Source: JANQJA01 sp047947185
Lineage (GTDB): Bacteria > Pseudomonadota > Gammaproteobacteria > Pseudomonadales > Azotimanducaceae
Length of the DNA stretch: 64,000 nt
Reading direction: 5' to 3'
Assembly (NCBI GenBank): GCA_047947185.1
Contig: CP170502.1
Coordinates: 2,418,001 to 2,482,000, forward strand
Of this stretch, positions 53,047 to 62,691 are shown piece by piece. The stretch's first letter is position 1, and every line of letters starts with the position of its first letter. Below the pieces are notes generated by a model. It did not search any database, had not been told where the DNA came from, and saw nothing but the letters and a program-made list of their open reading frames with translations. Both the position numbers and the translations under genes were made by a program.

Positions 53047-54453
53047 ATGCAGCTAGAGATAGACGAGACCAGCGCCATACCCGTGTTTCAACAGATCGTC
53101 GACCAGATTCACTTTGCCATCAATACCGGCGTACTGGCCGCTGGCGATCGCCTGCCCAGCATTCGCAAGCTGGCTGCTGATAACGGCATTGCCACCAATA
53201 CGGTCGCCAAAGCCCTGCGCCAGCTTGAGTTTCGCGGCGTGGTTGAGGCACGGGACAGGTCCGGCTACCTGGTGCGGCGAGCGGGCAGCAGTCGTTACCA
53301 GTCCCGGGGCGTGAGCGCTGACAAGACCGAGGTCCACAAGGTGGTGGATTCGCTGGATGCCGGGGCGGTCCCGGGCGCCTTCTGCAAACTGACAGAAGAC
53401 TACCTGGGCGGTGATCCTGACAAATGCAACGTGATCCACGCTGATGGCAGTGGCACCAAATCGATCATTGCCTATCTGAAATACAAGGAAACCGGTGACG
53501 CCAGCGTGTTTCACGGGATCGCCCAGGACAGTATCGTCATGAACCTGGATGACCTCATCTGCGTGGGCGTTGGCGGGCGTATCCTGATTTCCAACACTGT
53601 CAACCGGAATGCTCTCAACTGTCCCGGAGAGGTTGTGTCCGCGCTGATTGAGGGCAGCGAGGCATTCCTTGCTGCGCTGCGTGACCAGGGGGTTGAAATC
53701 TATTCCGGTGGGGGCGAAACAGCCGACGTGGGAGATTTGACCGGGACGGTGGTGGTTGACTCCTGCGCTGTCGCCATCATGAAAAAACGGGATGTCATTT
53801 CCAACCGAATAACACCGGATCTGGCGATTGTTGGCCTCTCCTCAACCGGCCAGGCAAGTTTCGAGTCCTCACCCAACAGCGGGATGGGAAGCAACGGCCT
53901 GACCAGCGCCCGGCATGACATGTTGTGCCGCTACTACGCCGACACCTATCCCGAAACTTTTGATCCCAACCTGGACCCGGCCCTGGTCTACTGCGGTCCC
54001 TACAGGCTCGAGGACCGGCTGCCTGGTGGAGAGGGTTCAGTGGGTGATGCCCTGCTCTCTCCAACCCGCAGTTATGCACCAGTCATCTACCGGCTGCTCC
54101 GGGAAATGCCCAATGAAATCAGGGGTATTGTGCATTGTTCCGGTGGCGCCCAGACCAAATGCCTCAAATTCGGCCAGAACCTGCATTTTGTCAAAGATTC
54201 ACTCTTCAGCATTCCCCCGGTTTTTGCTGCGATACAGGCAGCCTCGGGCACCGACTGGCAGGAGATGTACAAGGTCTTCAACATGGGGCACAGGATGGAG
54301 GTTTATCTCCCCCACGAGCGGGTTGGTGAACTCATCCAGATGGCCGCAGACTATGGCATTGAGGCGAAGCGTATCGGCTATACCGAGGCGTCATCCAACG
54401 GGAACCGACTGACACTTTCGGGTGCCGAAGGCACCGAGTTCGAGTATCGCTAG
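53047..54453 (+). CDS. GntR winged-helix fused to PurM-type AIR synthase
   Basis: 468 residues from ATG 53047; an upstream in-frame ATG at 52978 lies in the promoter repeat region. Residues about 7-75 are a GntR/YtrA-type DNA-binding domain: IPVFQQIVDQIHFAINTGVL, RLPSIRKLAADNGIATNTVA and ARDRSGYLVRR. Residues about 80-468 are PurM-like (phosphoribosylformylglycinamidine cyclo-ligase): VIHADGSGTKSIIAYLK, MNLDDLICVGVGG, YSGGGETADVGDL, GMGSNGLTSARH and KVFNMGHRMEVYLP. The long insert and the FEY ending resemble Bacteroidetes-type PurM as I remember it. Catalytic motifs are intact, so it may be enzyme plus purine-responsive regulator. A canonical purM may exist elsewhere. Confidence 0.9.
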   Translation: MQLEIDETSAIPVFQQIVDQIHFAINTGVLAAGDRLPSIRKLAADNGIATNTVAKALRQLEFRGVVEARDRSGYLVRRAGSSRYQSRGVSADKTEVHKVVDSLDAGAVPGAFCKLTEDYLGGDPDKCNVIHADGSGTKSIIAYLKYKETGDASVFHGIAQDSIVMNLDDLICVGVGGRILISNTVNRNALNCPGEVVSALIEGSEAFLAALRDQGVEIYSGGGETADVGDLTGTVVVDSCAVAIMKKRDVISNRITPDLAIVGLSSTGQASFESSPNSGMGSNGLTSARHDMLCRYYADTYPETFDPNLDPALVYCGPYRLEDRLPGGEGSVGDALLSPTRSYAPVIYRLLREMPNEIRGIVHCSGGAQTKCLKFGQNLHFVKDSLFSIPPVFAAIQAASGTDWQEMYKVFNMGHRMEVYLPHERVGELIQMAADYGIEAKRIGYTEASSNGNRLTLSGAEGTEFEYR

Positions 54454-54567
54454 TACGGCGGACCAGACCCGGCGACAGACACCCCGGCCATTTCCCGGGC
54501 GGTTGGCGCGGGCCGCCGGGCGGTAGTATCCTAACCACCAATTCATTGAAGGTGAGTGGCAGCGGCA

Positions 54568-55800
54568 ATGGCACAGACGAGCTTCGAAGACTGTTTGAAG
54601 ATCCTGGTTGAGAAGGAAGGCTCGGACCTCTACTACAGCACCGGCGCACCACCCTCCGCCAAGTTCTACGGCACGATGAACCAGCTCAGCGATGTGCCCA
54701 TGAAACCCGGTGAAGTTGCCCAGCTTGCAGACTCGGTCATGACCGAGGAACAACGTGCACAGTTTGCCAGGAACCCGGAAATGAATCTGGCTATATCCCG
54801 ACCTGGCCTTGGTCGCTACCGCGTCAATATCTTCAAGCAGCGAAACGAGGTTTCCATGGTCATTCGCCGCCTGGGTGACACTCTGCCGGACTACCGTCAG
54901 CTGGGGCTGCCGCCCGTTTTGCCCAAGCTGATCATGTCCAAACTGGGCCTCATACTTTTTGTCGGTGGCACCGGGTCCGGCAAGTCGACGTCCATGGCCG
55001 CGCTGATTGACTACAGAAACCAGAAATCCAAGGGTCACATCATTACCATTGAAGACCCGGTGGAATTTACCCATCCGCACAAGGGCTGTATCGTGAATCA
55101 GCGCGAGGTCGGCTCCGATACCGCATCGTTTCACGAGGCGCTTGCCAATACCCTGCGCCAGGCGCCTGATGTCATCCTTATCGGCGAGATTCGGCATCAG
55201 GAAACCATGGAACACGCCTTGGCATTCGCGGAGACCGGACACCTCTGCCTGTCAACCCTGCATGCCAACAACGCCAACCAGGCCCTGGACCGAATCATCA
55301 ACTTTTTCCCGGAAGAACGGCATAACCAGCTGTTGCAGGACCTGTCGCTGAACATGCGCGGGATTATCTCGCAACGCCTGATTCCAACCGTTGATGGCAA
55401 ACGCGCCGCCGCTATCGAAATCCTGCTGGGGACGCCACGTGCCGCTGACCTGATTGCCAAGGGTGATGTCGGTTCGCTGAAAGAGCTGATGGAAAAATCA
55501 GCCGAGCAGGGTATGCAGACTTTCGACATGGCGCTTTTCAAGCTCTATAAGGAAGGCAAGATCACCCTGGAGGAAGCACTCAAGAACGCAGATTCCAAAA
55601 ACAACCTGCGGCTCAAGATTACGCTAGACAGCAAGAAGGATGGCGGCGGCGACGCGCCTGCAGCGCCGGCGGCGCAGCCATCCGCCCCGGCGAAGTCCGC
55701 GGCACCGGCGGCGCCCGAACCGAAACCGGCTCCCGAAAAGAAGGAATCCGGACTGGGCGGGTTATCGCTGGCCCCCATAGACGACGACAAGGACAAATAG
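54568..55800 (+). CDS. pilU: PilT/PilU-type twitching ATPase
   Basis: 410 residues from ATG 54568 (GTG 54556 also in frame). GspE/PilT family: N-terminal PAS-like domain, then Walker A FVGGTGSGKSTSMAALID near residue 135, the Asp box HIITIEDPVEFTHPHKGCI, Walker B VILIGEIRHQETMEHALAFA and the His box TGHLCLSTLHANNANQALD. The last 45 residues are Pro/Ala/Lys-rich and low complexity. PilU assists PilT in retracting type IV pili. PilU is favoured over PilT by the length and tail, but the two are hard to separate. No other pil genes are in the window. Confidence 0.85.
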   Translation: MAQTSFEDCLKILVEKEGSDLYYSTGAPPSAKFYGTMNQLSDVPMKPGEVAQLADSVMTEEQRAQFARNPEMNLAISRPGLGRYRVNIFKQRNEVSMVIRRLGDTLPDYRQLGLPPVLPKLIMSKLGLILFVGGTGSGKSTSMAALIDYRNQKSKGHIITIEDPVEFTHPHKGCIVNQREVGSDTASFHEALANTLRQAPDVILIGEIRHQETMEHALAFAETGHLCLSTLHANNANQALDRIINFFPEERHNQLLQDLSLNMRGIISQRLIPTVDGKRAAAIEILLGTPRAADLIAKGDVGSLKELMEKSAEQGMQTFDMALFKLYKEGKITLEEALKNADSKNNLRLKITLDSKKDGGGDAPAAPAAQPSAPAKSAAPAAPEPKPAPEKKESGLGGLSLAPIDDDKDK

Positions 55801-55823
55801 ACCGGCGCCCTCAACTGGGTTCC

Positions 55824-56717
55824 TCAGAGGTTAACGCCTGGCCCGGGGTTCCCGGTGTAGTCCACCGTCTTCAGTTGCCCGGCCAGCGAGCGGTAGAAGC
55901 CTCTGACCATGGGCAGCGCATAGGTCGATTTCCGGGCAACAAACCGGACCGGGCGATTTAGCCCTTCTGCACCCAGATTTACCAGAACCTCGTCAGGGAC
56001 CTTCAGCGTTCGAGCGACGCCAAGCGGTACCAGCCCATGACCAAAGCCAGCGATGGCCATCTGGGCAACGCTGAAAAACGATTCCAGGGAAACCTCGCGG
56101 CGAATCCGTAACCGGCGCGCCTCGTCCTTGAACGATCGCCAGGCACCCGAATAGTCCTCAATGGTAATCACACCCAGTTCACCTCTTGCCGGCATTTCGA
56201 GGCGGCTAAGCCCGGCCGGGATAATGACCATGGGTTCATGGGTCAGCACTTCCGACTGCAGATCGGTATCAAGCGCATCTGATCCCGTGCAGACCCCAAC
56301 CATAAACTCTCCCGAGCGGATCCGGTCCAGCACAACCGGCGTGCGGTGGGTATGAAATGAAAACTGGACCTCGGGAATTTCTGCCTGCACCGCAAAAAAC
56401 ACATGGGGTCCCCAGGAGGACAGAATCGCATCAGAAACCCCAATAATCAGTTCCCCCCTGGCCTCACTGGATTCCTGCACAAACAGGTCACGCAGTTCGG
56501 TAAGAATTGGCGATACCCGATCCACCAGTTGCTTGCCATGCTGGGTCAGTTCAACCCTGCGCCCTTTCTTCTGGATCAGCTTGCGGTTGTAGTATCGCTC
56601 CAGCACAGCAATACGTTTGCTGACTGCAGACTGTGAGATACGCAGTTCCGTGCTCGCTTCCAGCATGGTCCCGGTGCGGGATAGCGCCAGCAGCGTTTCC
56701 AGGTTCTCAATCATCAT
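55824..56717 (-). CDS. LysR-family transcriptional regulator
   Basis: 297 residues. LysR winged helix at the N-terminus: LETLLALSRTGTMLEASTEL and ISQSAVSKRIAVLERYYNRK. The remaining 200 residues form the periplasmic-binding-like effector domain (LIIGVSDAILSSWGPHVFF, GVCTGSDALDTDLQSEV, IAGFGHGLVPLGVARTL). It is divergent from the TauE/SafE-like carrier with a 50-base gap holding direct and inverted ATTCGC repeats, so it almost certainly regulates that gene. Effector unknown. Confidence 0.92.
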   Translation of the reverse strand: MMIENLETLLALSRTGTMLEASTELRISQSAVSKRIAVLERYYNRKLIQKKGRRVELTQHGKQLVDRVSPILTELRDLFVQESSEARGELIIGVSDAILSSWGPHVFFAVQAEIPEVQFSFHTHRTPVVLDRIRSGEFMVGVCTGSDALDTDLQSEVLTHEPMVIIPAGLSRLEMPARGELGVITIEDYSGAWRSFKDEARRLRIRREVSLESFFSVAQMAIAGFGHGLVPLGVARTLKVPDEVLVNLGAEGLNRPVRFVARKSTYALPMVRGFYRSLAGQLKTVDYTGNPGPGVNL

Positions 56718-56767
56718 TCATTCCCTTTGGTGAACGATTGTATTCTAACTATTCGCTATTCGCTTGA
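56718..56767. promoter_or_regulatory. LysR-type divergent regulatory region
   Basis: Between the LysR gene and the TauE-like gene. It contains a tandem CTATTCG-CTATTCG direct repeat and, just at the next gene's start, ATTC-GCTT-GAAT, a short palindrome of the LysR-box type (T-N11-A class). It is too short to hold more than one promoter each way. Confidence 0.5.
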
Positions 56768-57523
56768 ATGCGCTCCATGGACAATCCGCCCATGACTTAC
56801 CTGGTACTCACAATTGCCACCCTGCTGACAAGCCTTGTCTCCGGTGTACTCAGCATGGCCGGCGGCATGATCCTGATGGGTGTGTTCAGCTTTTTCCTGT
56901 CCGTGCCTGCCGCCATGGTGCTGCACGGCGTTGCCCAGGCAGTCTCCAACGGCTCAAGAATCTGGCTGTACCGGCGACATGTCAGGATCAGTATCCTCTT
57001 GCCCTACGCGGCTGGCACCCTGGTTGTGTTACTCACATTCACGCTGGTGGCATTTGTTCCCGACAAGGCAATCGTTTTCATCCTGATTGGTCTGTTTCCC
57101 TTCGTTGGCGCCGCGCTGCCAAATCGGGTTCAGCTGGACGTGGAGCGCAAGCCGGTTGCCTTCATCTGTGGCTTGCTGGTGACCACCGCACAAATGCTGG
57201 CCGGTGCCTCGGGACCGGTACTGGACATCTTCTACCAGAACAGCCGGCTGACACGCCATGAGATCCTGGCGACAAAAGCCGTCACGCAAACCCTGGGACA
57301 CCTGATCAAACTGGGCTACTACGCGTTTTTCCTGTCGCTCACAACCGAGCTTTCGCCTTACATCTACCCCGCTGTGGTATTTGCAGCCATATCTGGCAAC
57401 TGGGCAGGAAAGTCGATTGTCGAGCGCATCCACGATGACCAGTTCCGGCGCATGGGGCGCTACCTAATCCTGGTGATTGGTGCACTGTATATTGGGCAGG
57501 GTCTTGTGGAACTCACGAAGTAA
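56768..57523 (+). CDS. TauE/SafE-family membrane carrier
   Basis: 251 residues, about eight membrane segments. TauE/SafE (DUF81) pattern: LTSLVSGVLSMAGGMILMGV at the N-terminus with the repeated GxxGGGxL-type glycines, QAVSNGSRIWLYRRHV in the first half, and the second-half repeat ATKAVTQTLGHLIKLGYY. The family exports sulfite, sulfoacetate or related organosulfur or organic anions. The divergent LysR gene is its likely regulator. Start at 56768 is one of several nearby ATGs (56777, 56792); none has a strong ribosome site. Confidence 0.82.
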   Translation: MRSMDNPPMTYLVLTIATLLTSLVSGVLSMAGGMILMGVFSFFLSVPAAMVLHGVAQAVSNGSRIWLYRRHVRISILLPYAAGTLVVLLTFTLVAFVPDKAIVFILIGLFPFVGAALPNRVQLDVERKPVAFICGLLVTTAQMLAGASGPVLDIFYQNSRLTRHEILATKAVTQTLGHLIKLGYYAFFLSLTTELSPYIYPAVVFAAISGNWAGKSIVERIHDDQFRRMGRYLILVIGALYIGQGLVELTK

Positions 57524-57583
57524 GCGGGCAGCAGCCAACCCGGGAGGTTCAGGCCAGGTCGCCTCGCCACGCTGGCCAGGAGA

Positions 57584-57608
57584 CAGGCTACCTGCTTCAG
57601 GCAGCCTG
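57584..57608. terminator. Weak bidirectional hairpin between convergent genes
   Basis: CAGGCT (57584-57589) and AGCCTG (57603-57608) form a 6-bp stem followed by TTCTT, overlapping the end of the carboxylase gene. It could terminate the TauE-like transcript. Low confidence. Confidence 0.28.
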
Positions 57609-60600
57609 TTCTTCCATGGCAACGGGTCGAATGACAAACAGCAGGTCACCTTCGTTGACCTGCTGGCCACTTGCCAGGTTGATACGCGTGATCTCATAAC
57701 GTTGGTTCGAGGCATAAACCTCACCACTTTCACCGGAGAACGTATTGAGCGTCAGGGGAGTAAACACTTTCATGGCCTCAAGCTGGCAGAGGGTATCTTC
57801 CGTTGTTATGACGTCACCCAGGGTCACATACTCGGGTTCAGTTGGCGAAGGCGTCCGATAGAAGACACCGGTGGACGGTGACAACACCTTAAGCTCTTCA
57901 CTACCCTCAATTCTCAGCATCTCAAGATCGATTCCGACCCCGGACGTACCCGAGGCAAGTTCAATTTCTTCAATCAACTGCTGGGCATCAATACGCGAGA
58001 GGAATGCAGGCAGGAAACCCGTATCGTATTCGCCGCCAATAAATGTTTCGTCCTGCAGGATTCGCTTGATCAAACCGATATTGGTGCAGATCCCGTGAAT
58101 GCGGACGCGTTCCAGATAATCGTACATTTTCCTGATCGTATCCTTGCGATCCTTGCCATAACAGATGACCTGGCACACCAGGCTGTCATAAAACGGCGGG
58201 ACAACCTTGCCTTCACCGATCATTGAGATCAGCTTGATATGCGGCTCTTCCGGTAATTCACAGACGGTTATCTCACCCGGGGTGGGCGAAAACGACACCT
58301 GCCCTTCGGCGTTGAGCACCGCCTTTTCGGCGTTAATACGCACTTCCAGTCCATAGCCGTGCTCTTTGTAGGTCAAATCCTTGATGGAGCCACCCGAGGC
58401 GATCTCAAACTGCTGCCGAACTATGTCAACACTGGTGGTCACTTCAGTCACCGGGTGTTCAACCTGCAGACGGGTATTCATTTCCATGAAGTACACGGCA
58501 TCACTCGGCACATCGTAGATGAACTCAACCGTGCCGGCGCCGACATAATCGACGGCGTCAGCAATCTTGCGCGCATAGTCGACCACACTTTGCCTGAGCT
58601 TTGCCGAGAGCATGGTTGACCCGGATTCTTCCATCAGCTTCTGGTTGTTGCGCTGTACGCTGCAGTCCCTGATACCCAGCACATGGGTATTGCCATGTGT
58701 ATCGCGCAACACCTGTGCTTCGATGTGCCGCATGGATGTCACAAACTTTTCGATATAGACATCACCATTGCCAAACGCCGCTTTGGCTTCGGACGTCACC
58801 TGATGGAACAGCCCGTGCAACTGTTCCGCACGGCGCACCACCTGGATACCCTTGCCACCGCCACCCTGGACAGCTTTCAGCAGCACCGGGTAACCAATTT
58901 TCTCAGCAATCTGGGCCGCCTGTTCAGAGGTATTGACGATACCGTGACTGCCGGGCACCACCGGTACACCAATGCTCATGGTGGTGTTGATTGCATTCGA
59001 CTTGTTGCTCATGGTTTCCATGCTGGAGACCCTGGGCCCAATGAAATTGAGGCCCCGCTCACGCACCAGTCGAGCAAAGTTGGCTTCTTCTGACAGAAAC
59101 CCGATTCCCGGGTGCAGCGAATCAACCCGCTCCGCCTCGGCAATACTGAGTACACTGAGCGCATTCAGGTAACTCTCGTCAGAGGTATTGCCCCCAATGC
59201 AGACCAGCGAGTGTTTGTCACTGTCCCGCACCAGGTCAGCTGGCACCGACTCCATGTCCGGGTCTGACTGAACGAGCACAACCTCATAACCAAATTCAAT
59301 CGCCTTGGTCACCAGTTTCACAGCAGTACAGCCACGGGCGTGAATCAGCGTTCGCTTCACCGGCCGGAACAGGTCTTCTTCCGAGAGCGTTTCCTTTTCA
59401 ACCATCGGGCCGGCAGCCGCAAAACTGCCCGCCATGATACGGTCCACCACCTGGTCGACTGTCTCTGTTGGCAGTGGGATCGCCGGATCAACTTTCCGCA
59501 GGTCGGCATCAAGATCCGGTGCAAAAGGATGCGTAACCAGTCCGCGCATGGCACCCGGTTTTACAGAGAGGTAGTTGCTCAACAGGCAGGTGAACGGCAG
59601 ATTGGATTCCACCACTGCCTGACCGGCAAAAGGCATGCTGGTCCCCGAAAAATAATAGGTCTGTACCAACGGATGGGTCACAAAACTCGCCTGTGCCCCT
59701 CCGGTACAATCGCCAAATCCGAACATGATGATGGGCAGGTCGTTGTCACGCACAAACCGGGTGATCCTGTCATTGACCACCGCCATGGTGAACAGTGCGG
59801 CTGCGCCTTCTTTCGTCTGCATACCACCGCTTGAGATAAAACAGACCACAGGAATGCGCTGGATTGCACATTCGACCAGCAGCTTGCAGAATTTTACGCA
59901 GTCCGAGTTGTCGATACTGCCTGCCTGGAAATCAACGTTCGACACCACCAGCCCAACCCGGTAACGCCCACTTTCCGTCCTGAAATCCCCAATGCCGGTA
60001 ATCAGACCGGATGGCTTGATGTTGTTCTTGAGTGCTGCTTCGATGGTCGGCCTGAAGGTTGGGAATGCCACCGGGTTGGCTGACATGACATTGCCATTAA
60101 GCTCGTCAAAGTCCAGCACATACCTGTCCAGCAGACTCCGGTAGGTGGTGTGTTTTGCCCGCTTCTCTCGTGTCAGCAGTTCGTGGAAAAGGAGATCACG
60201 ATAGGCAATTGTGAGGCGATTCCAGAAATCTTTCCGACGCCCTATACGAACAGGCTCAACCTTGCCATCGTACCGTCGTCCGGATTCTACCGAGGCATAA
60301 TAACCGGGCAGCAGCTTTTCAAAAAAGAAACTGATGACAACAAACAGCGTGTCTGACTTGTCCTTGTGCACCACGCGATTCCACTCTTCGACAGACTTGA
60401 GGAATACCGCACAGCGCGGATGCGTGGAAAGCTCAACCATCCAGAGCGAAAACGCATTACCGATGTCCGCAGGACTTTGGCCTTCCGCGGCAGGTAGCTG
60501 GCTGACCTGCTCCAAAGACCTTTCCAGCAGCCCCTTGATAAAGTCGGCAGGGAGCGTACGTGATTCATGGGCCTGGCGCGCGACTGAAACCAGGTCAGCA

Positions 60601-62510
60601 ATCAGGTTTTCATAGACCACGTTGAACGTCAGTAGATTGCGACTCTCGGCGACAAAATCTTCCCGGATGTCCTCGTCCAGGATGACATCCAGCACGGAAA
60701 ATTCCTGCTCGGGTGTTGCTGGCCGCTTGTCGCTCCTGCGTTCGATGTAGGTCCAGAGCGTGTCCTCGAGCAATCGACGATTCAGCTCAATGGTGCCCAC
60801 CTCGGTTGCAGGCTTGGCCAGCAGGCGCAGGGTATAGTCTGACAGCGTATGGCCAGCCATCCTCTCCCTGTCATAAATTGATTCACCTTCAAGCATCAGG
60901 TTCAGTTCGGAGACCAATTGGGCCAGGAGAAAATCTTCAGCCTTCTCCCGGATGTAACCGGTCGAAAACAGCTTTTTGCCTTCGTAACTGAAACGACTCT
61001 TGATATCAGCAATCAGCGGCGCATCGGAATCCGACATGGTCCGCAGCAGCGCCTTGACGTCCTTGATGTCCGATTTCCGCAGCAGGTAGGAGTTTGCCTC
61101 CTCGTTCTCCATGTGCCTGATCAGCGCAACCAGGTTATCCCGGGCGCCAGCTTTCCAGCGGTTGTACAAATGCATGCCGGTGGTCATACACAATTCCCGT
61201 TTTGCGTTCTCGTAGTTGCGTACCGGCTCACCAAAGATCAACTGGGCAATGCGCCCCCTGGCATCACCTGCCTGCTGTTTCTTGTCACGGTAGTTTTTCC
61301 ACGCCTTGTTCAGTACATCTTCGTAGAGGATCTGGTCAGGGTCCTGCAACCAGCCCAGGAACGCAGACCGACGTTCGCGATGAATCCGACTGGCCAGTTC
61401 ACCTTCCGGGATCTCGCTGGCCGCAAGCCTGCCGTACTGCTGGATGGTTGTGCTCTTGATGCGCTTGCGCAGGCTCAAATAGCGCAGGTAGCGAAACGTG
61501 ACACCAAAAATATTGGGATATTCGGTCGGCGAGGTGCGCAACTTGAGTGTTGAACTGGCATGAACGGCGGACAGGCTTTCTGAAGGGTGAAGGTAGCGGT
61601 TCAGATTGCGCTTGTAGTGTTCAAGAATCTCCGGGTGCTGATCAACAAAGTCCCTGGCAGACTGCTCGATGGAGAGTATGCCGGTAACAATGACATTGCG
61701 CAGGTTTTCAATTTTGTCATCTTCACCCGGGTCATAGTCGATAACACCATCAATGTTGCCCTGCTTGTAGAGCTCAAACGGTGAAACGCCAACAAACTGG
61801 GCGCATTCCTGCCACGAAAGGTTGTAGCGGCGCACAAGGCTGGCAAGCCCTTTTGGATGGATTGTGTTGAACACCGCCGTCCGGCAGGACAGGAGCAGGT
61901 TGCTGGCCGCCAGTGGAATCGCCCCACCCGAATAACCCTGCCCGATAATGATGCCGATGGTTGGCACGTCAACATTGCAGAGTTCCGCAATCAGCCGTGA
62001 GATGGCGTGCGCCTGGTTGTTGGCATTGGCAACTTCTCCGGCGTCTGCCCCGGGTGTATCCATAAAACAGACTATCGGCATGGAGCGGATGGCATATTCG
62101 CTTGCCAGTTGCGCCGCACGTTCGTGGTGCTCCGGGCCCCAGACACCCGAGGCATGGGCACGATCCTGGGTGATAAACCCGACACGGCGCAGTCCCTCAC
62201 CAAAGTCGAGTTCAAGCTCTGCCGCGTAGAGTGGTCCAAGCGCAACTTCCCGATAGACAGGCACATCCAGGGCCCGAATGACATCTCGCGCACCAGGCCG
62301 GGAGGCTTCTTCACAGGGTGAGACCGTCTCTGCAATGTAGGCATCAACGTCCATCCCCTTCAGCTTCTCTACACGCTGGTCGATCTTGCGTTCTGTCAGC
62401 AGTCCCTTGATAACCGAGGCCGGCTGCTTGCGGGGAAACAGGGAAAAATCCTGCGCCAGGCTCTCAGCAAGCAGGTACAGTTGATCAACTGACGCGGATT
62501 CTTGGGCCAT
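57597..62510 (-). CDS. Single-chain acyl-CoA carboxylase with A-D-C-B module order
   Basis: 1637 residues. Residues about 80-300 resemble the AccA carboxyltransferase half: GVWGPEHHERAAQL, CFMDTPGADAGEVANANNQ, IGQGYSGGAIPLA. A 500-residue helical linker follows. About 830-1030 resemble AccD: GLVVSNVDFQAGSI, CFISSGGMQTKEGAAALF, FGDCTGGAQASF; the AccD zinc ribbon is missing. About 1050-1510 is biotin carboxylase: GGGGKGIQVV, EMNTRLQVEHPVTEV. The C-terminal 80 residues are a biotinyl domain with LEAMKVF, the biotin lysine being K1581. It would carboxylate acetyl-CoA or another acyl-CoA to start fatty acid or polyketide synthesis. Module order differs from eukaryotic ACC (BC-BCCP-CT). Acyl specificity is unknown. 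Confidence 0.88.
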   Translation of the reverse strand: MAQESASVDQLYLLAESLAQDFSLFPRKQPASVIKGLLTERKIDQRVEKLKGMDVDAYIAETVSPCEEASRPGARDVIRALDVPVYREVALGPLYAAELELDFGEGLRRVGFITQDRAHASGVWGPEHHERAAQLASEYAIRSMPIVCFMDTPGADAGEVANANNQAHAISRLIAELCNVDVPTIGIIIGQGYSGGAIPLAASNLLLSCRTAVFNTIHPKGLASLVRRYNLSWQECAQFVGVSPFELYKQGNIDGVIDYDPGEDDKIENLRNVIVTGILSIEQSARDFVDQHPEILEHYKRNLNRYLHPSESLSAVHASSTLKLRTSPTEYPNIFGVTFRYLRYLSLRKRIKSTTIQQYGRLAASEIPEGELASRIHRERRSAFLGWLQDPDQILYEDVLNKAWKNYRDKKQQAGDARGRIAQLIFGEPVRNYENAKRELCMTTGMHLYNRWKAGARDNLVALIRHMENEEANSYLLRKSDIKDVKALLRTMSDSDAPLIADIKSRFSYEGKKLFSTGYIREKAEDFLLAQLVSELNLMLEGESIYDRERMAGHTLSDYTLRLLAKPATEVGTIELNRRLLEDTLWTYIERRSDKRPATPEQEFSVLDVILDEDIREDFVAESRNLLTFNVVYENLIADLVSVARQAHESRTLPADFIKGLLERSLEQVSQLPAAEGQSPADIGNAFSLWMVELSTHPRCAVFLKSVEEWNRVVHKDKSDTLFVVISFFFEKLLPGYYASVESGRRYDGKVEPVRIGRRKDFWNRLTIAYRDLLFHELLTREKRAKHTTYRSLLDRYVLDFDELNGNVMSANPVAFPTFRPTIEAALKNNIKPSGLITGIGDFRTESGRYRVGLVVSNVDFQAGSIDNSDCVKFCKLLVECAIQRIPVVCFISSGGMQTKEGAAALFTMAVVNDRITRFVRDNDLPIIMFGFGDCTGGAQASFVTHPLVQTYYFSGTSMPFAGQAVVESNLPFTCLLSNYLSVKPGAMRGLVTHPFAPDLDADLRKVDPAIPLPTETVDQVVDRIMAGSFAAAGPMVEKETLSEEDLFRPVKRTLIHARGCTAVKLVTKAIEFGYEVVLVQSDPDMESVPADLVRDSDKHSLVCIGGNTSDESYLNALSVLSIAEAERVDSLHPGIGFLSEEANFARLVRERGLNFIGPRVSSMETMSNKSNAINTTMSIGVPVVPGSHGIVNTSEQAAQIAEKIGYPVLLKAVQGGGGKGIQVVRRAEQLHGLFHQVTSEAKAAFGNGDVYIEKFVTSMRHIEAQVLRDTHGNTHVLGIRDCSVQRNNQKLMEESGSTMLSAKLRQSVVDYARKIADAVDYVGAGTVEFIYDVPSDAVYFMEMNTRLQVEHPVTEVTTSVDIVRQQFEIASGGSIKDLTYKEHGYGLEVRINAEKAVLNAEGQVSFSPTPGEITVCELPEEPHIKLISMIGEGKVVPPFYDSLVCQVICYGKDRKDTIRKMYDYLERVRIHGICTNIGLIKRILQDETFIGGEYDTGFLPAFLSRIDAQQLIEEIELASGTSGVGIDLEMLRIEGSEELKVLSPSTGVFYRTPSPTEPEYVTLGDVITTEDTLCQLEAMKVFTPLTLNTFSGESGEVYASNQRYEITRINLASGQQVNEGDLLFVIRPVAMEEQAA

Positions 62511-62691
62511 GAAACAATTCTTCCCTTTTTTTGTTCTGCTGCGACGATTCGCTCTGCCTGCCTGCGGGTGTCAAGCGAGGGCTCAAAACGCATAAATGTA
62601 CTCTAATCACCACCCGCTTTCAAACGAGTGGTACCTGCATGAACTTTATAACTATTTGATTAATAAGAATAATCTGACCAATATGGTTCAA

